A stretch of DNA of 64,000 bases from Bosea sp. PAMC 26642 (GCF_001562255.1 NZ_CP014301.1:434001-498000); one strand, 5' to 3'. Counted from the first letter of the stretch, positions 20,003-28,519 are shown. Notes: generated by a model not told the origin, from the letters alone. Numbers and translations are program-made.

Positions 20003-20167
20003 GTGCAGACAGAAGAACCCATCTTTGTCGATGATCCCGTCATTCTCGCCATGATCGCGAGATTGGCGGCGATGGATGGCTGCACCGAAGAAGAGGCCAT
20101 CGGCATTGCTGTTTCGGCCGAACTCGCAGCCCGCCGGGAAGCTGTGTCGGCCCGTGACGGGGCCTGA
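20003..20167 (+). CDS. Small antitoxin-like protein (Rv0623/PSK-type), no adjacent toxin
   Basis: This 54-residue ORF starts at GTG, begins VQTEEPIFVDDPVILAMIA and continues RLAAMDGCTEEEAIGIAVSAELAARREA. The pattern (a short strand, then a helix ending in LAA, a T/EEA turn and a second helix rich in Ala/Arg) resembles the Rv0623-like VapB antitoxins. An in-frame stop just upstream fixes the start. There is no VapC gene next to it; galM follows 8-14 bp downstream. It could be a solitary remnant, a regulator or chance coding. Assignment is by pattern only. Confidence 0.45.
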   Translation: MQTEEPIFVDDPVILAMIARLAAMDGCTEEEAIGIAVSAELAARREAVSARDGA

Positions 20168-20175
20168 AAGTCGTT

Positions 20176-21231
20176 TTGTCCGTGAACTCTAAATCCCTCC
20201 TCGGCACGCTTGCCGACGGCACGCCCATCCACGAGGTCACGCTGCGCTCGCCATCCGGCGCAGAGGCAAAGGTCATGGAATGGGGCGCTGTGCTGCGCGA
20301 TCTCGTCGTGCCGCGGCCTGATGGCGGTTCGCAGCGTGTCGTGCTCGGCTTCGACAACCTTGCCGATTATCCGACCCATTCGCCCCATATGGGCGCGATC
20401 GCCGGCCGCTATGCCAACCGCATCGCCCATGGCCGATTCATGCTCGACGGGAAGGATTACCAGGCGCCCTTGAACCAGGACGGGCGTCACTCGCTGCATG
20501 GCGGCGAGGCCGGGTTCAGCAAGCTGCCCTGGACGATTGTCCATCACGATGCCGCCTGCGTGACGCTGGCGCTGGTTTCGCCCGACGGCGATGCTGGCTA
20601 TCCCGGCACCTTGCAGGTCTGGTGTCGCTACAGCCTCGTCGGTGACGCGACCTTGCGCATCGAACTCTCGGCGACGACCGACGCGGCCACGATCGTCAAC
20701 CTCGCGCATCACTCCTATTTCCGCCTCGACGACGCGCCCGACATCCTCGACCACGAACTCGAACTGCGCGCCAATCTCACGACACCCGTCGATGCCGACC
20801 TGATCCCCGACGGCGCACTCGACCATGTTGCCGGCACGCCCTTCGACTTCCGCAAACCCCGACCGATCCGGCGACACGCAGCCGATGGCGCCCGCATCTG
20901 GTACGACCACAACTTCATGCTGCGGCGCGACCGGCGCGAGCCGAGCGTCGCAGCGGGGCTCGAACTCGCCCATGCCGCGACCTTGCGTTCGGCTCGCAGC
21001 GGCCTGTCGATGCAGCTCTGGACCACCGAGCCGGCGCTGCAGGTCTATGACGGCGCCAAGCTGAAAATTCCCGTGCCGGGCCTGGACGGCGAACGCTACG
21101 GCGCGTGCGCGGGCATCGCGCTGGAGCCGCAGCACGTTCCCGACTCGCCTAACCTGCCGCATATGCCCTCAACGGTGCTGCGGCCGGGCGAGGTCTACCG
21201 ACAGGTCAGCGAATACCGGTTCGGCGGTTAA
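20176..21231 (+). CDS. galM: Aldose 1-epimerase (galactose mutarotase)
   Basis: The enzyme interconverts alpha and beta anomers of hexoses. The 351-residue protein has the family segments YPTHSPHMGAIAGRYANRI, HSLHGGEAGFSKLPW, NLAHHSYFRLDD (catalytic His) and LEPQHVPDSPN (catalytic Glu). The start is either TTG at 20176 or GTG at 20182; the GTG start is just as plausible. The sugar kinase gene begins 4 bp after its stop, so the two probably act on the same sugar route. Confidence 0.92.
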   Translation: MSVNSKSLLGTLADGTPIHEVTLRSPSGAEAKVMEWGAVLRDLVVPRPDGGSQRVVLGFDNLADYPTHSPHMGAIAGRYANRIAHGRFMLDGKDYQAPLNQDGRHSLHGGEAGFSKLPWTIVHHDAACVTLALVSPDGDAGYPGTLQVWCRYSLVGDATLRIELSATTDAATIVNLAHHSYFRLDDAPDILDHELELRANLTTPVDADLIPDGALDHVAGTPFDFRKPRPIRRHAADGARIWYDHNFMLRRDRREPSVAAGLELAHAATLRSARSGLSMQLWTTEPALQVYDGAKLKIPVPGLDGERYGACAGIALEPQHVPDSPNLPHMPSTVLRPGEVYRQVSEYRFGG

Positions 21232-21235
21232 GGCG

Positions 21236-22129
21236 ATGGCCGGAGTCTTCTGCCTTGGCATCGCCACGCTCGATTACGTCTACAGCGTCGAGACCATGCC
21301 GACCCGCGGCGAGAAATATCGCTCGAAGGGCCTCGTTGTCGTCGGCGGGGGCTGCGCCGGCAACGCTTCCGTCGCGATCGCCCGGCTCGGCAGCCGTTGC
21401 TGGCTGGCGACGCGGCTCGCGGACGACCTGACCGGCGACAAGATCGCTGCCGATCTCGCGGCCGAGGGCGTCGAAACCGCCTTCGCGCGCCGTGTCGCCG
21501 GCCTGCGCTCTCCGGTATCGGCCATTCTCGTCGATGCCGAAGGCGAGCGCATGGTGATCTCCTATTCCGATCCCGACATGCCGGTGGCGACGGACTGGCT
21601 GCCGCAGCGATTGCCGGAAGGCGCTGGCGCGGTTCTGGCCGACACACGCTGGGGCGAGGGCGCTCTGGCTGCCCTCGCGCTGGCGCGTTCTGCTGGTCTC
21701 CCAGGTGTGCTCGATGCCGATCGCAAGCCGCCCCATCCCGACCTCGTCGGCATGGCGAGCCACGTCGCCTTCAGCCAGCAGGCGCTTCGGGAACTCTCCG
21801 GCGAGGACGATCCGCGCCTGGGGCTGCAGAAGGTTTCGCGCGATGCGACGACCTGGCTCGCCGTGACCCTGGGCAAGGAGGGCGTGCTCTTCGTCGAGGA
21901 CGGTACGATCGCCCATATCCCGGCCTTCAAGGTCGAGACCGTCGACACGCTCGGAGCGGGCGACGTCTGGCACGGCGCCTTCGCTTTGGGGCTGGCGGAA
22001 GGGCAGGGCGAGCGCCAGGCGATCCGCTTCGCCTCGGCGGCGGCCGCGATCAAATGTACCCGCTTCGGCGGCCGTGCCGGCGCGCCGACGCGGCCGGAGA
22101 TCGAAGCCTTCCTGGAAGCGAACCGTTGA
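21236..22129 (+). CDS. PfkB-family carbohydrate kinase
   Basis: This 297-residue ribokinase-fold kinase has the N-terminal GG signature (VVGGGCAGNASVAIARLG) and the C-terminal signature DTLGAGDVWHGAFALG, whose Asp is the catalytic base. It lies 4 bp after galM. The substrate cannot be fixed from sequence; the compact form resembles ketohexokinase-like and sulfofructose-kinase-like members. Its stop is about 100 bp before ureD, with an inverted repeat between. Confidence 0.88.
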   Translation: MAGVFCLGIATLDYVYSVETMPTRGEKYRSKGLVVVGGGCAGNASVAIARLGSRCWLATRLADDLTGDKIAADLAAEGVETAFARRVAGLRSPVSAILVDAEGERMVISYSDPDMPVATDWLPQRLPEGAGAVLADTRWGEGALAALALARSAGLPGVLDADRKPPHPDLVGMASHVAFSQQALRELSGEDDPRLGLQKVSRDATTWLAVTLGKEGVLFVEDGTIAHIPAFKVETVDTLGAGDVWHGAFALGLAEGQGERQAIRFASAAAAIKCTRFGGRAGAPTRPEIEAFLEANR

Positions 22130-22133
22130 TGTG

Positions 22134-22150
22134 TGCCTGAAATTGAGGCA
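22134..22150. terminator. Inverted repeat after the PfkB kinase gene (possible terminator)
   Basis: TGCCT and AGGCA flank a 7 bp spacer (GAAATTG) right after the kinase stop, and a short T-containing stretch (GCTTTAGC) follows. The stem is short, so it could be a weak terminator or a binding site upstream of ureD. Confidence 0.3.
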
Positions 22151-22158
22151 GCTTTAGC

Positions 22159-22173
22159 CGGCCAGCCTCTTGC
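22159..22173 (+). promoter_or_regulatory. Candidate sigma-54 promoter upstream of ureD
   Basis: CGGCCAGCCTCTTGC keeps the essential GG and GC dinucleotides of a -24/-12 promoter at the correct 10 bp spacing and has TTGC at -12. The -24 box is imperfect (CGGCCA against TGGCAC). It is 55 bp before the ureD start. The call is weak on sequence alone but fits nitrogen control of urease. Confidence 0.3.
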
Positions 22174-22227
22174 CCGGCAAACGGTCGCGCGGAACATTGG
22201 CGCGGCCTTTTCGTTTCGGAACCCTTC

Positions 22228-23082
22228 ATGTTTGCGCCGCCCGTCCCGGCCGCCAGTGATCCGCTTCTTCCCGCCTATGTCAGGGCTGCGGGCGGTGTCA
22301 GGCTGCGCTTCGGTCGCGTAGGCGCTCGCACGCAGCGGCTCGACGTCGCCGAGTCCGGCGGCTATCGCGCCCGCTTCCCGACGACCTTCGACGCCACCAG
22401 CGAGGCGGTGCTGATCAACACGGGCGGCGGCATGGCGGGCGGCGACGCCATGCGTGTCGAAGTGGCGCTCGGCCCCGGCAGCGACGCGATCATCACCACG
22501 CAGGCCGCCGAGAAGATCTATCGCAGCCAGGGCTCCGACACCCGCATCCAGACGACGCTGTCGGTGGAGGCCAGCGCGAGGCTCGCCTGGCTTCCGCAGG
22601 AGAGCATCCTGTTCTCGGGCGCCCGGCTGTCGCGCAGCCTGACGATCGATCTCGCTCCGGATTCTGAACTGATCGGTTGCGAATCCGTCTTCTTCGGCCG
22701 CGCCGCCATGGGCGAGACGATGCTGCGCGGCTCGTTGCGCGATCGCTGGCGCATTCGCCGCGCCGGCCGGCTCATCTTCGCCGACGATATGCGGCTGGAA
22801 GGCGCCATCGCAGCCCACCTCGCGCGCCCTGCGATTGGGGCCGGCTCACGTGCTGCGGCGACGATCGTCGCGGCCGGACCGCGTCACCTTGCCTCCTGCG
22901 ACGACCTGCGAACCCTGCTGGCGCAGGACGCCTTCGCCGACGTCGAGGCCGGCGCCGGCATCGTCGCCGACCTCCTCGTCATCCGCATGCTCTCGGTCGA
23001 TGCCCAGGCCCTGCGTCGCGCCCTCGTCACGCTGCTGGTGCAAGTGACCGGCCGTGCGCTGCCGCGCACCTGGTCAACTTGA
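22228..23082 (+). CDS. ureD: Urease accessory protein UreD
   Basis: UreD (UreH) is the scaffold that, with UreF and UreG, loads nickel into apo-urease. The 284-residue protein has the family segments VRLRFGRVGARTQRLD, INTGGGMAGGD, TTQAAEKIYRS, LAWLPQESILFSGARLSR and a conserved FGR box. It opens the structural urease cluster. The ATG at 22228 is the first good start. The acidic ORF follows after 10 bp. Confidence 0.95.
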   Translation: MFAPPVPAASDPLLPAYVRAAGGVRLRFGRVGARTQRLDVAESGGYRARFPTTFDATSEAVLINTGGGMAGGDAMRVEVALGPGSDAIITTQAAEKIYRSQGSDTRIQTTLSVEASARLAWLPQESILFSGARLSRSLTIDLAPDSELIGCESVFFGRAAMGETMLRGSLRDRWRIRRAGRLIFADDMRLEGAIAAHLARPAIGAGSRAAATIVAAGPRHLASCDDLRTLLAQDAFADVEAGAGIVADLLVIRMLSVDAQALRRALVTLLVQVTGRALPRTWST

Positions 23083-23092
23083 GGAGAGCATC

Positions 23093-23425
23093 ATGCTGGC
23101 GATCCAGGGTCTGAAATGCATCTATGATACCGGCGCGCGGGGCTGGGCGATCGAGCTCGTGCTCGGCGGCGAGGGCGATGAGGCGGTGCGCCGCTTCGAC
23201 GTCGATGGCGCTGACGATGCCGAGATGCTGATCGAGGCCTTCGACGATTCGACCTCTGCCACCTTCGATCCCGCCACCGGCGAGATCGTCTTCGCCTATG
23301 AATACGCCGAACTCGACGAAGACGAGGAAGACGAGGACGAGGAAGACGAAGGCGACGAGGACGGCGAGGAGGAGGTCTCGGAAGACGAGACCGCCGAGAA
23401 CGAAGAGAAGAAGGTGCACGCATGA
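23093..23425 (+). CDS. Acidic hypothetical protein between ureD and the urease gamma-beta gene
   Basis: I do not recognise the function. The 110-residue protein has a folded-looking N-terminal 75 residues ([20 protein letters not shown] start, then [21 protein letters not shown] strands) and a low-complexity tail of about 35 residues made almost entirely of Asp and Glu. The ATG at 23093 has GAGGAGAG 5 bp upstream, and the stop overlaps the next start by 4 bp. It is therefore translated with the urease subunits. A role in nickel or subunit handling is possible but not shown. Confidence 0.75.
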   Translation: MLAIQGLKCIYDTGARGWAIELVLGGEGDEAVRRFDVDGADDAEMLIEAFDDSTSATFDPATGEIVFAYEYAELDEDEEDEDEEDEGDEDGEEEVSEDETAENEEKKVHA

Positions 23426-24042
23426 ATCTGACGCCGCGCGAAAAGGACAAGCTGCTCGTCGCCATGGCTGCCATGGTGGCGCGGCGCAGACTCGAGCGCG
23501 GCGTCAAGCTGAACTATCCGGAAGCCGTCGCGCTGATCACCGACTTCGTCGTCGAGGGTGCGCGCGACGGCAGGTCCGTCGCCGACCTGATGGAGGCCGG
23601 CGCCCATGTCGTCGGTGCCGATCAGGTGATGGACGGCATCGCTGCGCTGATCCACGACGTTCAGGTCGAGGCGACCTTTCCCGACGGCACGAAACTCGTC
23701 ACCGTGCACGAGCCGATCCGTGGCGCCGCCGATGCGATGAGGCCCGGCGAGGTCACGACGCTGCCCGGCGACCTGATCATGAACGAGGGCCGCGAAAGCC
23801 TGAGCCTGACCGTCGCCAACACCGGCGACCGGCCGATCCAGATCGGCTCGCATTACCATTTCTACGAAGCCAATCCGGCGCTCGCCTTCGAGCGCGACAA
23901 GGCGCGCGGCTTCCGCCTCGACATACCCGCCGGAACGGCCGTGCGCTTCGAGCCCGGCCAGACCCGGGAGGTGCGCCTGGTAGCGCTGGCGGGCAAGCGC
24001 GAGGTCTATGGCTTCCGCCAGGAGGTGATGGGAAAGCTGTAA
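23422..24042 (+). CDS. ureAB: Fused urease gamma-beta subunit
   Basis: Residues 1-100 are urease gamma ([62 protein letters not shown]). Residues about 105-206 are urease beta ([53 protein letters not shown]). The two are joined in one 206-residue chain with no stop. In most bacteria ureA and ureB are separate; fusion is known in Helicobacter UreA and in some proteobacteria. Together with UreC it makes the cytoplasmic Ni-urease that hydrolyses urea to ammonia and carbamate. Confidence 0.94.
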   Translation: MNLTPREKDKLLVAMAAMVARRRLERGVKLNYPEAVALITDFVVEGARDGRSVADLMEAGAHVVGADQVMDGIAALIHDVQVEATFPDGTKLVTVHEPIRGAADAMRPGEVTTLPGDLIMNEGRESLSLTVANTGDRPIQIGSHYHFYEANPALAFERDKARGFRLDIPAGTAVRFEPGQTREVRLVALAGKREVYGFRQEVMGKL

Positions 24043-24076
24043 GGGCGCGGTAGTTTTTCCTTACATTTTGGCATAA

Positions 24077-24103
24077 GTTGGAATGTGGAGGGTGGTTGGA
24101 ATG
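24077..24103 (+). promoter_or_regulatory. Direct repeat around the vapB start (candidate operator)
   Basis: GTTGGAATG occurs at 24077-24085 and again at 24095-24103, 18 bp apart, the second copy including the ATG of the antitoxin gene. The region before it is AT-rich (TTTTTCCTTACATTTTGGCA), unlike its surroundings. Toxin-antitoxin operons are usually autoregulated at such sites; here this is inference. Confidence 0.4.
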
Positions 24104-24388
24104 GCGAGCTACGAGGTCAAGATCAGCTCTAAGGGCCAGTTGACGCTGCCCGTCGAATTGAGACGGGAGTGGAAGTTGGAAGAGGGCGATGCCGTTGAAT
24201 TTTATCACACACACGATGGAAGAGTTTGTCTCAGGCCCCGCAACTTGCCGGCGTCGGCGATCTTCGGGTTGCTGGCGCATTTGACCCCGGATCCGGCCTA
24301 TGAAAGCGACGACGACGCGATCGGCGCCCAGATCGTGGCGGATGACGAGGCAACCAAGTCGAAGCGCCGAAAGCCCCGTGCGGCGTGA
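24101..24388 (+). CDS. AbrB/VapB-type antitoxin
   Basis: The 95-residue protein has a swapped-hairpin AbrB/MazE DNA-binding domain at its N-terminus: YEVKISSKGQLTLPVELRRE, LEEGDAVEFY and GRVCLRPRN. The basic C-terminal tail ([10 protein letters not shown]) would wrap the toxin. Its stop overlaps the PIN-toxin start (GTGA). Base composition is visibly lower in GC than the urease genes on either side, which suggests horizontal arrival. The start at 24101 gives the canonical family N-terminus. Confidence 0.85.
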   Translation: MASYEVKISSKGQLTLPVELRREWKLEEGDAVEFYHTHDGRVCLRPRNLPASAIFGLLAHLTPDPAYESDDDAIGAQIVADDEATKSKRRKPRAA

Positions 24389-24783
24389 TTGGCCTCGATG
24401 CGAACATTCTGCTGCGGGTCCTGCTTGACGACGACCCGATCCAATCTCCGATGGCCCGGGAGTTGCTTGAAAAATTGACGCCCGCAAGGGCCGGCTACAT
24501 CAACCTTGTTGTGCTGATGGAGGTCGTTTGGACCATTCGGACTCGTTTCAAGGGAAAGCCGGAATATCTGCACGCGGCGCTTGAGAGCCTGTTGAGTGGA
24601 TCGCCCTATGTCATTCAGGGCCGGGACGAAGTCATCGCGGCATTGTCTTTGGCGAAGGTGGGGAAATATGGATTTTCCGACGCGCTTATCGGCTTTTTGA
24701 ATCAGCGGGCAGACTGCCGCGCGACTTGGACGTTCGATAGTGGGGCCCCCTTTGAGGCCGGCTTCAGACCAGCTGCACTGTAG
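24385..24783 (+). CDS. PIN-domain ribonuclease toxin (VapC family)
   Basis: The 132-residue protein starts at GTG, overlapping the antitoxin stop. The four acidic residues of a PIN nuclease are in place: Asp5 ([11 protein letters not shown]), Glu46 (LMEVVWTI), Asp99 (GFSDALIG) and Asp118 (TFDSG). It should cleave RNA when free of its antitoxin. It ends 8 bp before ureC, and the AGGA that serves as the ureC ribosome site overlaps its stop codon, so ureC translation may be coupled to this gene. Confidence 0.85.
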   Translation: MIGLDANILLRVLLDDDPIQSPMARELLEKLTPARAGYINLVVLMEVVWTIRTRFKGKPEYLHAALESLLSGSPYVIQGRDEVIAALSLAKVGKYGFSDALIGFLNQRADCRATWTFDSGAPFEAGFRPAAL

Positions 24784-24791
24784 GATCAGCC

Positions 24792-26528
24792 ATGCCCTTC
24801 CCTTACCCCCGCAATGCCTATGCCGCGATGTTCGGCCCCACTACCGGCGACACGGTGCGGCTCGGCGACACCGAGCTTCTCATCAAGGTCGAGCGGGATT
24901 TCACCACCTATGGCGAGGAGGTGAAGTTCGGCGGCGGCAAGGTCATCCGCGACGGCATGGGCCAGAGCCAGGTCAGGAACGCCGACGGCGCGGTCGACAC
25001 CGTCATCACCAACGCGCTGATCCTCGACCATTGGGGCATCGTCAAGGCCGATATCGGCATCCGCGCGGGCCGCATCTGCGCCATCGGCAAGGCCGGCAAC
25101 CCCGACATCCAGGCCGGCTTCGGCAATTTCGACCCCGCCGAGACCATCATCGTCGGCCCCGGCACCGAGGTCATCGCGGCTGAGGGCAAGATCATCACGG
25201 CCGGTGGTTTCGACAGCCACATCCATTACATCTGTCCGCAGCAGATCGAGGACGCGCTGATGAGCGGGCTGACCACCATGCTCGGCGGCGGCACCGGCCC
25301 CGCCCATGGTACGCTGGCGACGACCTGCACGCCGGGTCCCTGGCATCTCGGCCAGATGATCAAGGCCGCCGACGCCTTCCCGATGAACCTCGCCTTCGCC
25401 GGCAAGGGCAATGCCGCGCTGCCTGGCGCGCTGGTCGAGATGGTCGAGGCCGGCGCCTGCGCGCTCAAGCTGCACGAGGATTGGGGCACGACTCCCGCTG
25501 CGATCGACAACTGCCTATCGGTTGCGGACGATTACGATATCCAGGTGATGATCCACACGGATACGCTGAACGAGAGCGGGTTCGTCGAGGACACGATCGC
25601 GGCGTTCAAAGGCCGGACTATCCACGCCTTCCACACCGAAGGCGCCGGCGGCGGCCATGCGCCCGATATCATGAAGGTCGCAGGGCTCTCCAATGTGCTG
25701 CCTTCATCGACCAATCCGACGCGGCCCTTCACGGTCAATACGCTGGACGAACATCTCGACATGCTGATGGTCTGCCATCATCTGTCGCCCACGATCCCCG
25801 AGGATCTCGCCTTCGCCGAGAGCCGCATCCGCAAGGAAACGATCGCGGCCGAGGACATCCTGCACGATCTCGGCGCGCTCTCGATGATGTCGTCCGACAG
25901 CCAGGCGATGGGCCGCATCGGCGAGGTCATCACCCGCACCTGGCAGACCGCCCACAAGATGAAGGTGCAGCGCGGCGCTCTCGCAGAGGACATCGGTACC
26001 GGCGCCGACAATTTCCGCGCAAAACGCTATGTCGCGAAATACACGATCAACCCGGCGATCTCGCATGGCATCTCCCGCCATATCGGGTCGGTCGAGGTGG
26101 GGAAGCTCGCCGACCTTGTGATGTGGTCGCCAGCGTTCTTCGCGACCAAGCCGGATCTGATCATCAAGGGCGGCATGATCGCGGCCGCCCCGATGGGCGA
26201 CCCCAACGCCTCGATCCCGACGCCGCAGCCGGTGCATTACCGCCCTATGTTCGGCGCCTTCGGCAAGGCCGTGACCTCGACATCGCTGGTCTTCGTCTCG
26301 CAGGCGGCGATGGCGAACGGCCTGCGCAACCGGCTGGGCACGGAAAAGGAGATGGTCGCGGTCGAGAACACGCGCGGCGGCATCTCCAAGAAGAGCATGA
26401 TCCACAACGACGCCACGCCCGACATCCAGATCGACCCTGAGACCTATGCGGTGGTGGCCGACGGCGAATTGCTGGTCTGCGAACCGGCGCGGGAATTGCC
26501 GCTGGCGCAGAGGTATTTCCTGTTCTGA
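24792..26528 (+). CDS. ureC: Urease alpha (catalytic) subunit UreC
   Basis: UreC carries the dinuclear nickel site. The 578-residue protein has all key motifs: HIHYICPQQ (nickel-ligand histidines), [16 protein letters not shown] with the carbamylated Lys226, [30 protein letters not shown] (mobile-flap and ligand His) and [15 protein letters not shown] (Asp ligand). It is separated from ureAB by the toxin-antitoxin pair. The flap and active-site residues look intact, so it should be functional if nickel is supplied. Confidence 0.97.
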   Translation: MPFPYPRNAYAAMFGPTTGDTVRLGDTELLIKVERDFTTYGEEVKFGGGKVIRDGMGQSQVRNADGAVDTVITNALILDHWGIVKADIGIRAGRICAIGKAGNPDIQAGFGNFDPAETIIVGPGTEVIAAEGKIITAGGFDSHIHYICPQQIEDALMSGLTTMLGGGTGPAHGTLATTCTPGPWHLGQMIKAADAFPMNLAFAGKGNAALPGALVEMVEAGACALKLHEDWGTTPAAIDNCLSVADDYDIQVMIHTDTLNESGFVEDTIAAFKGRTIHAFHTEGAGGGHAPDIMKVAGLSNVLPSSTNPTRPFTVNTLDEHLDMLMVCHHLSPTIPEDLAFAESRIRKETIAAEDILHDLGALSMMSSDSQAMGRIGEVITRTWQTAHKMKVQRGALAEDIGTGADNFRAKRYVAKYTINPAISHGISRHIGSVEVGKLADLVMWSPAFFATKPDLIIKGGMIAAAPMGDPNASIPTPQPVHYRPMFGAFGKAVTSTSLVFVSQAAMANGLRNRLGTEKEMVAVENTRGGISKKSMIHNDATPDIQIDPETYAVVADGELLVCEPARELPLAQRYFLF

Positions 26529-26540
26529 ACGCGTGTAGAC

Positions 26541-26572
26541 TTAGCAGCACAAACATCAATCTGTGCTACTAA
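26541..26572. promoter_or_regulatory. Inverted repeat after ureC
   Basis: TTAGCAGCACA (26541-26551) and TGTGCTACTAA (26562-26572) pair over 11 bp with one mismatch around a 10-base loop. It starts 12 bp after the ureC stop. No T-tract follows, so it is a poor intrinsic terminator. It could stabilise the ureC mRNA end or be an operator, and it overlaps the 5' edge of the next small ORF. Confidence 0.5.
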
Positions 26573-26577
26573 GATCC

Positions 26578-26835
26578 ATGCAGCGCATCCCGGTCGCGTT
26601 GCCACGTCCGGCGCGCTTTGCCGTTCACAAGCTCATTCTTGCCCAGAAGCGGGGCGCGCATGAACTCGCCAAGAGCCGCAAGGATCTGGCTCAGGCCGCT
26701 GCCTTGCTGACGGCTCTGCGTCAGGCTGCCCCGTTTGCGCTGGACGACGCGCTGGACGAAGCGCGTGCGATGGGGCGGGATGGCTGGGCCCGCCCGATCG
26801 AGCGCTCTCTCTCGCAGATCGAAGCCCTGCCCTGA
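26578..26835 (+). pseudogene. C-terminal remnant of a GSU2403-type nucleotidyltransferase
   Basis: The 85-residue ORF (or 90 from GTG 26563) reads LPRPARFAVHKLILAQKRG, then KSRKDLAQAAALLTALRQ and a final helical segment. This closely follows the C-terminal part of the NTP_transf_8/GSU2403 nucleotidyltransferase family as I remember it. The N-terminal catalytic half is absent upstream, where ureC ends. It is probably a fragment left by a rearrangement that split the urease genes. A stand-alone small protein cannot be excluded. Confidence 0.55.
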
Positions 26836-26860
26836 GCAGGGTGGAGCACTGAACTGCAGC

Positions 26861-27484
26861 TTACGCAGCCTGCGCCAGCGGTGCCTTCAGCACGGCAGCC
26901 GCTTCGCGCGCGCCCGCCAGCGCCGCCTTGCGCTGCTCCGGCCCGAAGGCGATGCCCTCCGCCGTTATGAATTCGATATCGGTGACGCCGAGGAAACTGA
27001 AGACGGCGCGCAGATAGGGCTGCTGGAAGTCGTTCGGAGCGGCGGGTGCGCCGGCCGAATAATTGTTGCCGCGCGAGATGGCGACGATCAGACGCTTCCC
27101 GCCTGCCAGTCCTTCAGGACCCTTCTCGGTATAGCGGAAGGTTTTGCCGGCAACCGCGATACGGTCGATCCAGGCCTTGAGCTGCGTCGGGATCGAGAAA
27201 TTATACATCGGCGCGCCGATCACGACGATATCGGCCGCGAGGAACTCGTCCATGATTGCGGCGCCGGTTGCGATCTCGCTGCGAAAGTCCTCCATGCCGG
27301 GCGCTCCGGACGCGGCGGCCAGATAGGCGCCCGAGAGATGCGGAACGGGATCGGCGGCGAGGTCACGATAGGTCACGTCGAGGCCGGGATCGGTCTGGCG
27401 CAGGCGCGCCACGATCGCGGCCGAAACCTCGCGGCTGACCGAATTTTCAGAGAGGATGCTGGAATCGAGATGAAGCAGTTTCAT
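26861..27484 (-). CDS. azoR: FMN-dependent NADH-azoreductase
   Basis: AzoR is a flavodoxin-fold oxidoreductase that reduces azo compounds and quinones with NAD(P)H. The 207-residue protein has the FMN-phosphate loop [16 protein letters not shown], the family motif [20 protein letters not shown] and the SRGNNYS loop. It is divergently arranged from an HxlR-type regulator gene 76 bp away, the classic arrangement of an electrophile- or quinone-induced azoreductase with its repressor. Confidence 0.93.
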   Translation of the reverse strand: MKLLHLDSSILSENSVSREVSAAIVARLRQTDPGLDVTYRDLAADPVPHLSGAYLAAASGAPGMEDFRSEIATGAAIMDEFLAADIVVIGAPMYNFSIPTQLKAWIDRIAVAGKTFRYTEKGPEGLAGGKRLIVAISRGNNYSAGAPAAPNDFQQPYLRAVFSFLGVTDIEFITAEGIAFGPEQRKAALAGAREAAAVLKAPLAQAA

Positions 27485-27497
27485 GAGAAGCCTCCGT

Positions 27498-27514
27498 GGT
27501 ATATGTTTGATACC
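27498..27514. promoter_or_regulatory. Candidate HxlR operator between azoR and hxlR
   Basis: GGTAT and ATACC are inverted around a 7 bp spacer in the short divergent promoter region, just upstream of the azoR start. HxlR-family repressors bind such palindromes. The call rests on position and symmetry only. Confidence 0.4.
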
Positions 27515-27560
27515 GAGGCTAAGTACGATCCTGCCTAACTAGCGACAAGGAGGCACTTTT

Positions 27561-27980
27561 TTGGAACAGAGGCACATCCATGTGACCGAGGACTGCCGTT
27601 CGGTGGCGCCGGTTCTCGCCCGCGTCGGCGACAAATGGAGCGTCCTGATCGTGCGCCTGCTCGGCAACGGGCCGCGTCGCTTCAACGACATCAAGCGCCA
27701 GGTCGACGGCATCTCGCAGCGGATGCTGACCCTGACCCTGCGGGGTCTGGAGCGCGACGGCCTTGTCAGCCGCACCGTCTTCCCGACGATTCCGCCGCGC
27801 GTCGATTACGAACTCACCGATCTTGGCCGCTCGCTTTGGGAGCCGGTCCATGCGCTCGGCCTCTGGGCGTTCGAACATCGCGGCGAAATCCGCAAGTCGC
27901 AGGAGATTTTCGATCGGCGCGCTGCCGCGCTCGTCCGGGAGGCCGACAAGATCAGGTTGCCTGAAGGAATGGGCCGCTAA
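27561..27980 (+). CDS. HxlR-family transcriptional regulator
   Basis: The 139-residue winged-helix protein has the HxlR signature: DKWSVLIVRLLGNGPRRFND, GISQRMLTLTLRGLERDGLV and the wing VDYELTDLGRSL. The conserved N-terminal Cys (EDCRSVAPVLARVG) could sense electrophiles. The start is TTG at 27561, supported by AAGGAGG 7 bp upstream. It is divergent from azoR and most likely represses it. Confidence 0.92.
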   Translation: MEQRHIHVTEDCRSVAPVLARVGDKWSVLIVRLLGNGPRRFNDIKRQVDGISQRMLTLTLRGLERDGLVSRTVFPTIPPRVDYELTDLGRSLWEPVHALGLWAFEHRGEIRKSQEIFDRRAAALVREADKIRLPEGMGR

Positions 27981-28063
27981 GCGAGCGGTAGGCGTCGATT
28001 GCGGCGCCTCTCTGGCCATGCCAGTCTCCCTCCGCGATCAATGCTTGTCGAAAGCTACCCCCT

Positions 28064-28519
28064 ATGACCCTGCAAACATCATCCGAACCCGGCATTGCGC
28101 CCAAGAACCTGCTGATCGGTTTTCTGGCCGGGGCGATTTCCGTCGTGATCTTTCATCAGGGCATGGTCATGATCCTGCATCTTCTCGGCCTGTTGCCGAC
28201 GGGGCCCTGGTTGTTCATTCCGGTTCCGCCGCTTGGTGTGCCCTCGCTGCTCAGCCAGATGTTCTGGGGCGGGCTCTGGGGCATGCTGTTCGCAGCCATC
28301 TGGCCGCACATCCCGGGCAGCGAGTTCTGGCTCAAGGGCCTCATCTTCGGGATCATCGGCCCCACGGTGATCGGCAACTGGCTGCTTGTACCGGGTCTCC
28401 GGGGCCGCCCGCTCTTCGCCAATTTCGCGGCTCTCGGCCTGTTGAACGGCCTTCTGATCGGCGGTGCCTTCGGGATCGGCCTCGCTCTGCTCTATGGGTA
28501 TTCGCGCAAGCGCATCTGA
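28064..28519 (+). CDS. Conserved hypothetical membrane protein
   Basis: The 151-residue protein has four hydrophobic segments: about 16-40 (LLIGFLAGAISVVIFHQGMV), 60-82, 89-110 and 121-143. The helices carry Gly-rich stretches. I recognise the general type of small alphaproteobacterial integral membrane protein but no function. It lies between hxlR and a small monooxygenase-like gene, with no overlap to either. Confidence 0.75.
   Translation: MTLQTSSEPGIAPKNLLIGFLAGAISVVIFHQGMVMILHLLGLLPTGPWLFIPVPPLGVPSLLSQMFWGGLWGMLFAAIWPHIPGSEFWLKGLIFGIIGPTVIGNWLLVPGLRGRPLFANFAALGLLNGLLIGGAFGIGLALLYGYSRKRI

Noticed and set aside
26563..26835. Intact nucleotidyltransferase gene after ureC
   Set aside because: Only the C-terminal helical part is present; the catalytic N-terminal region would have to overlap ureC, where it is not found.
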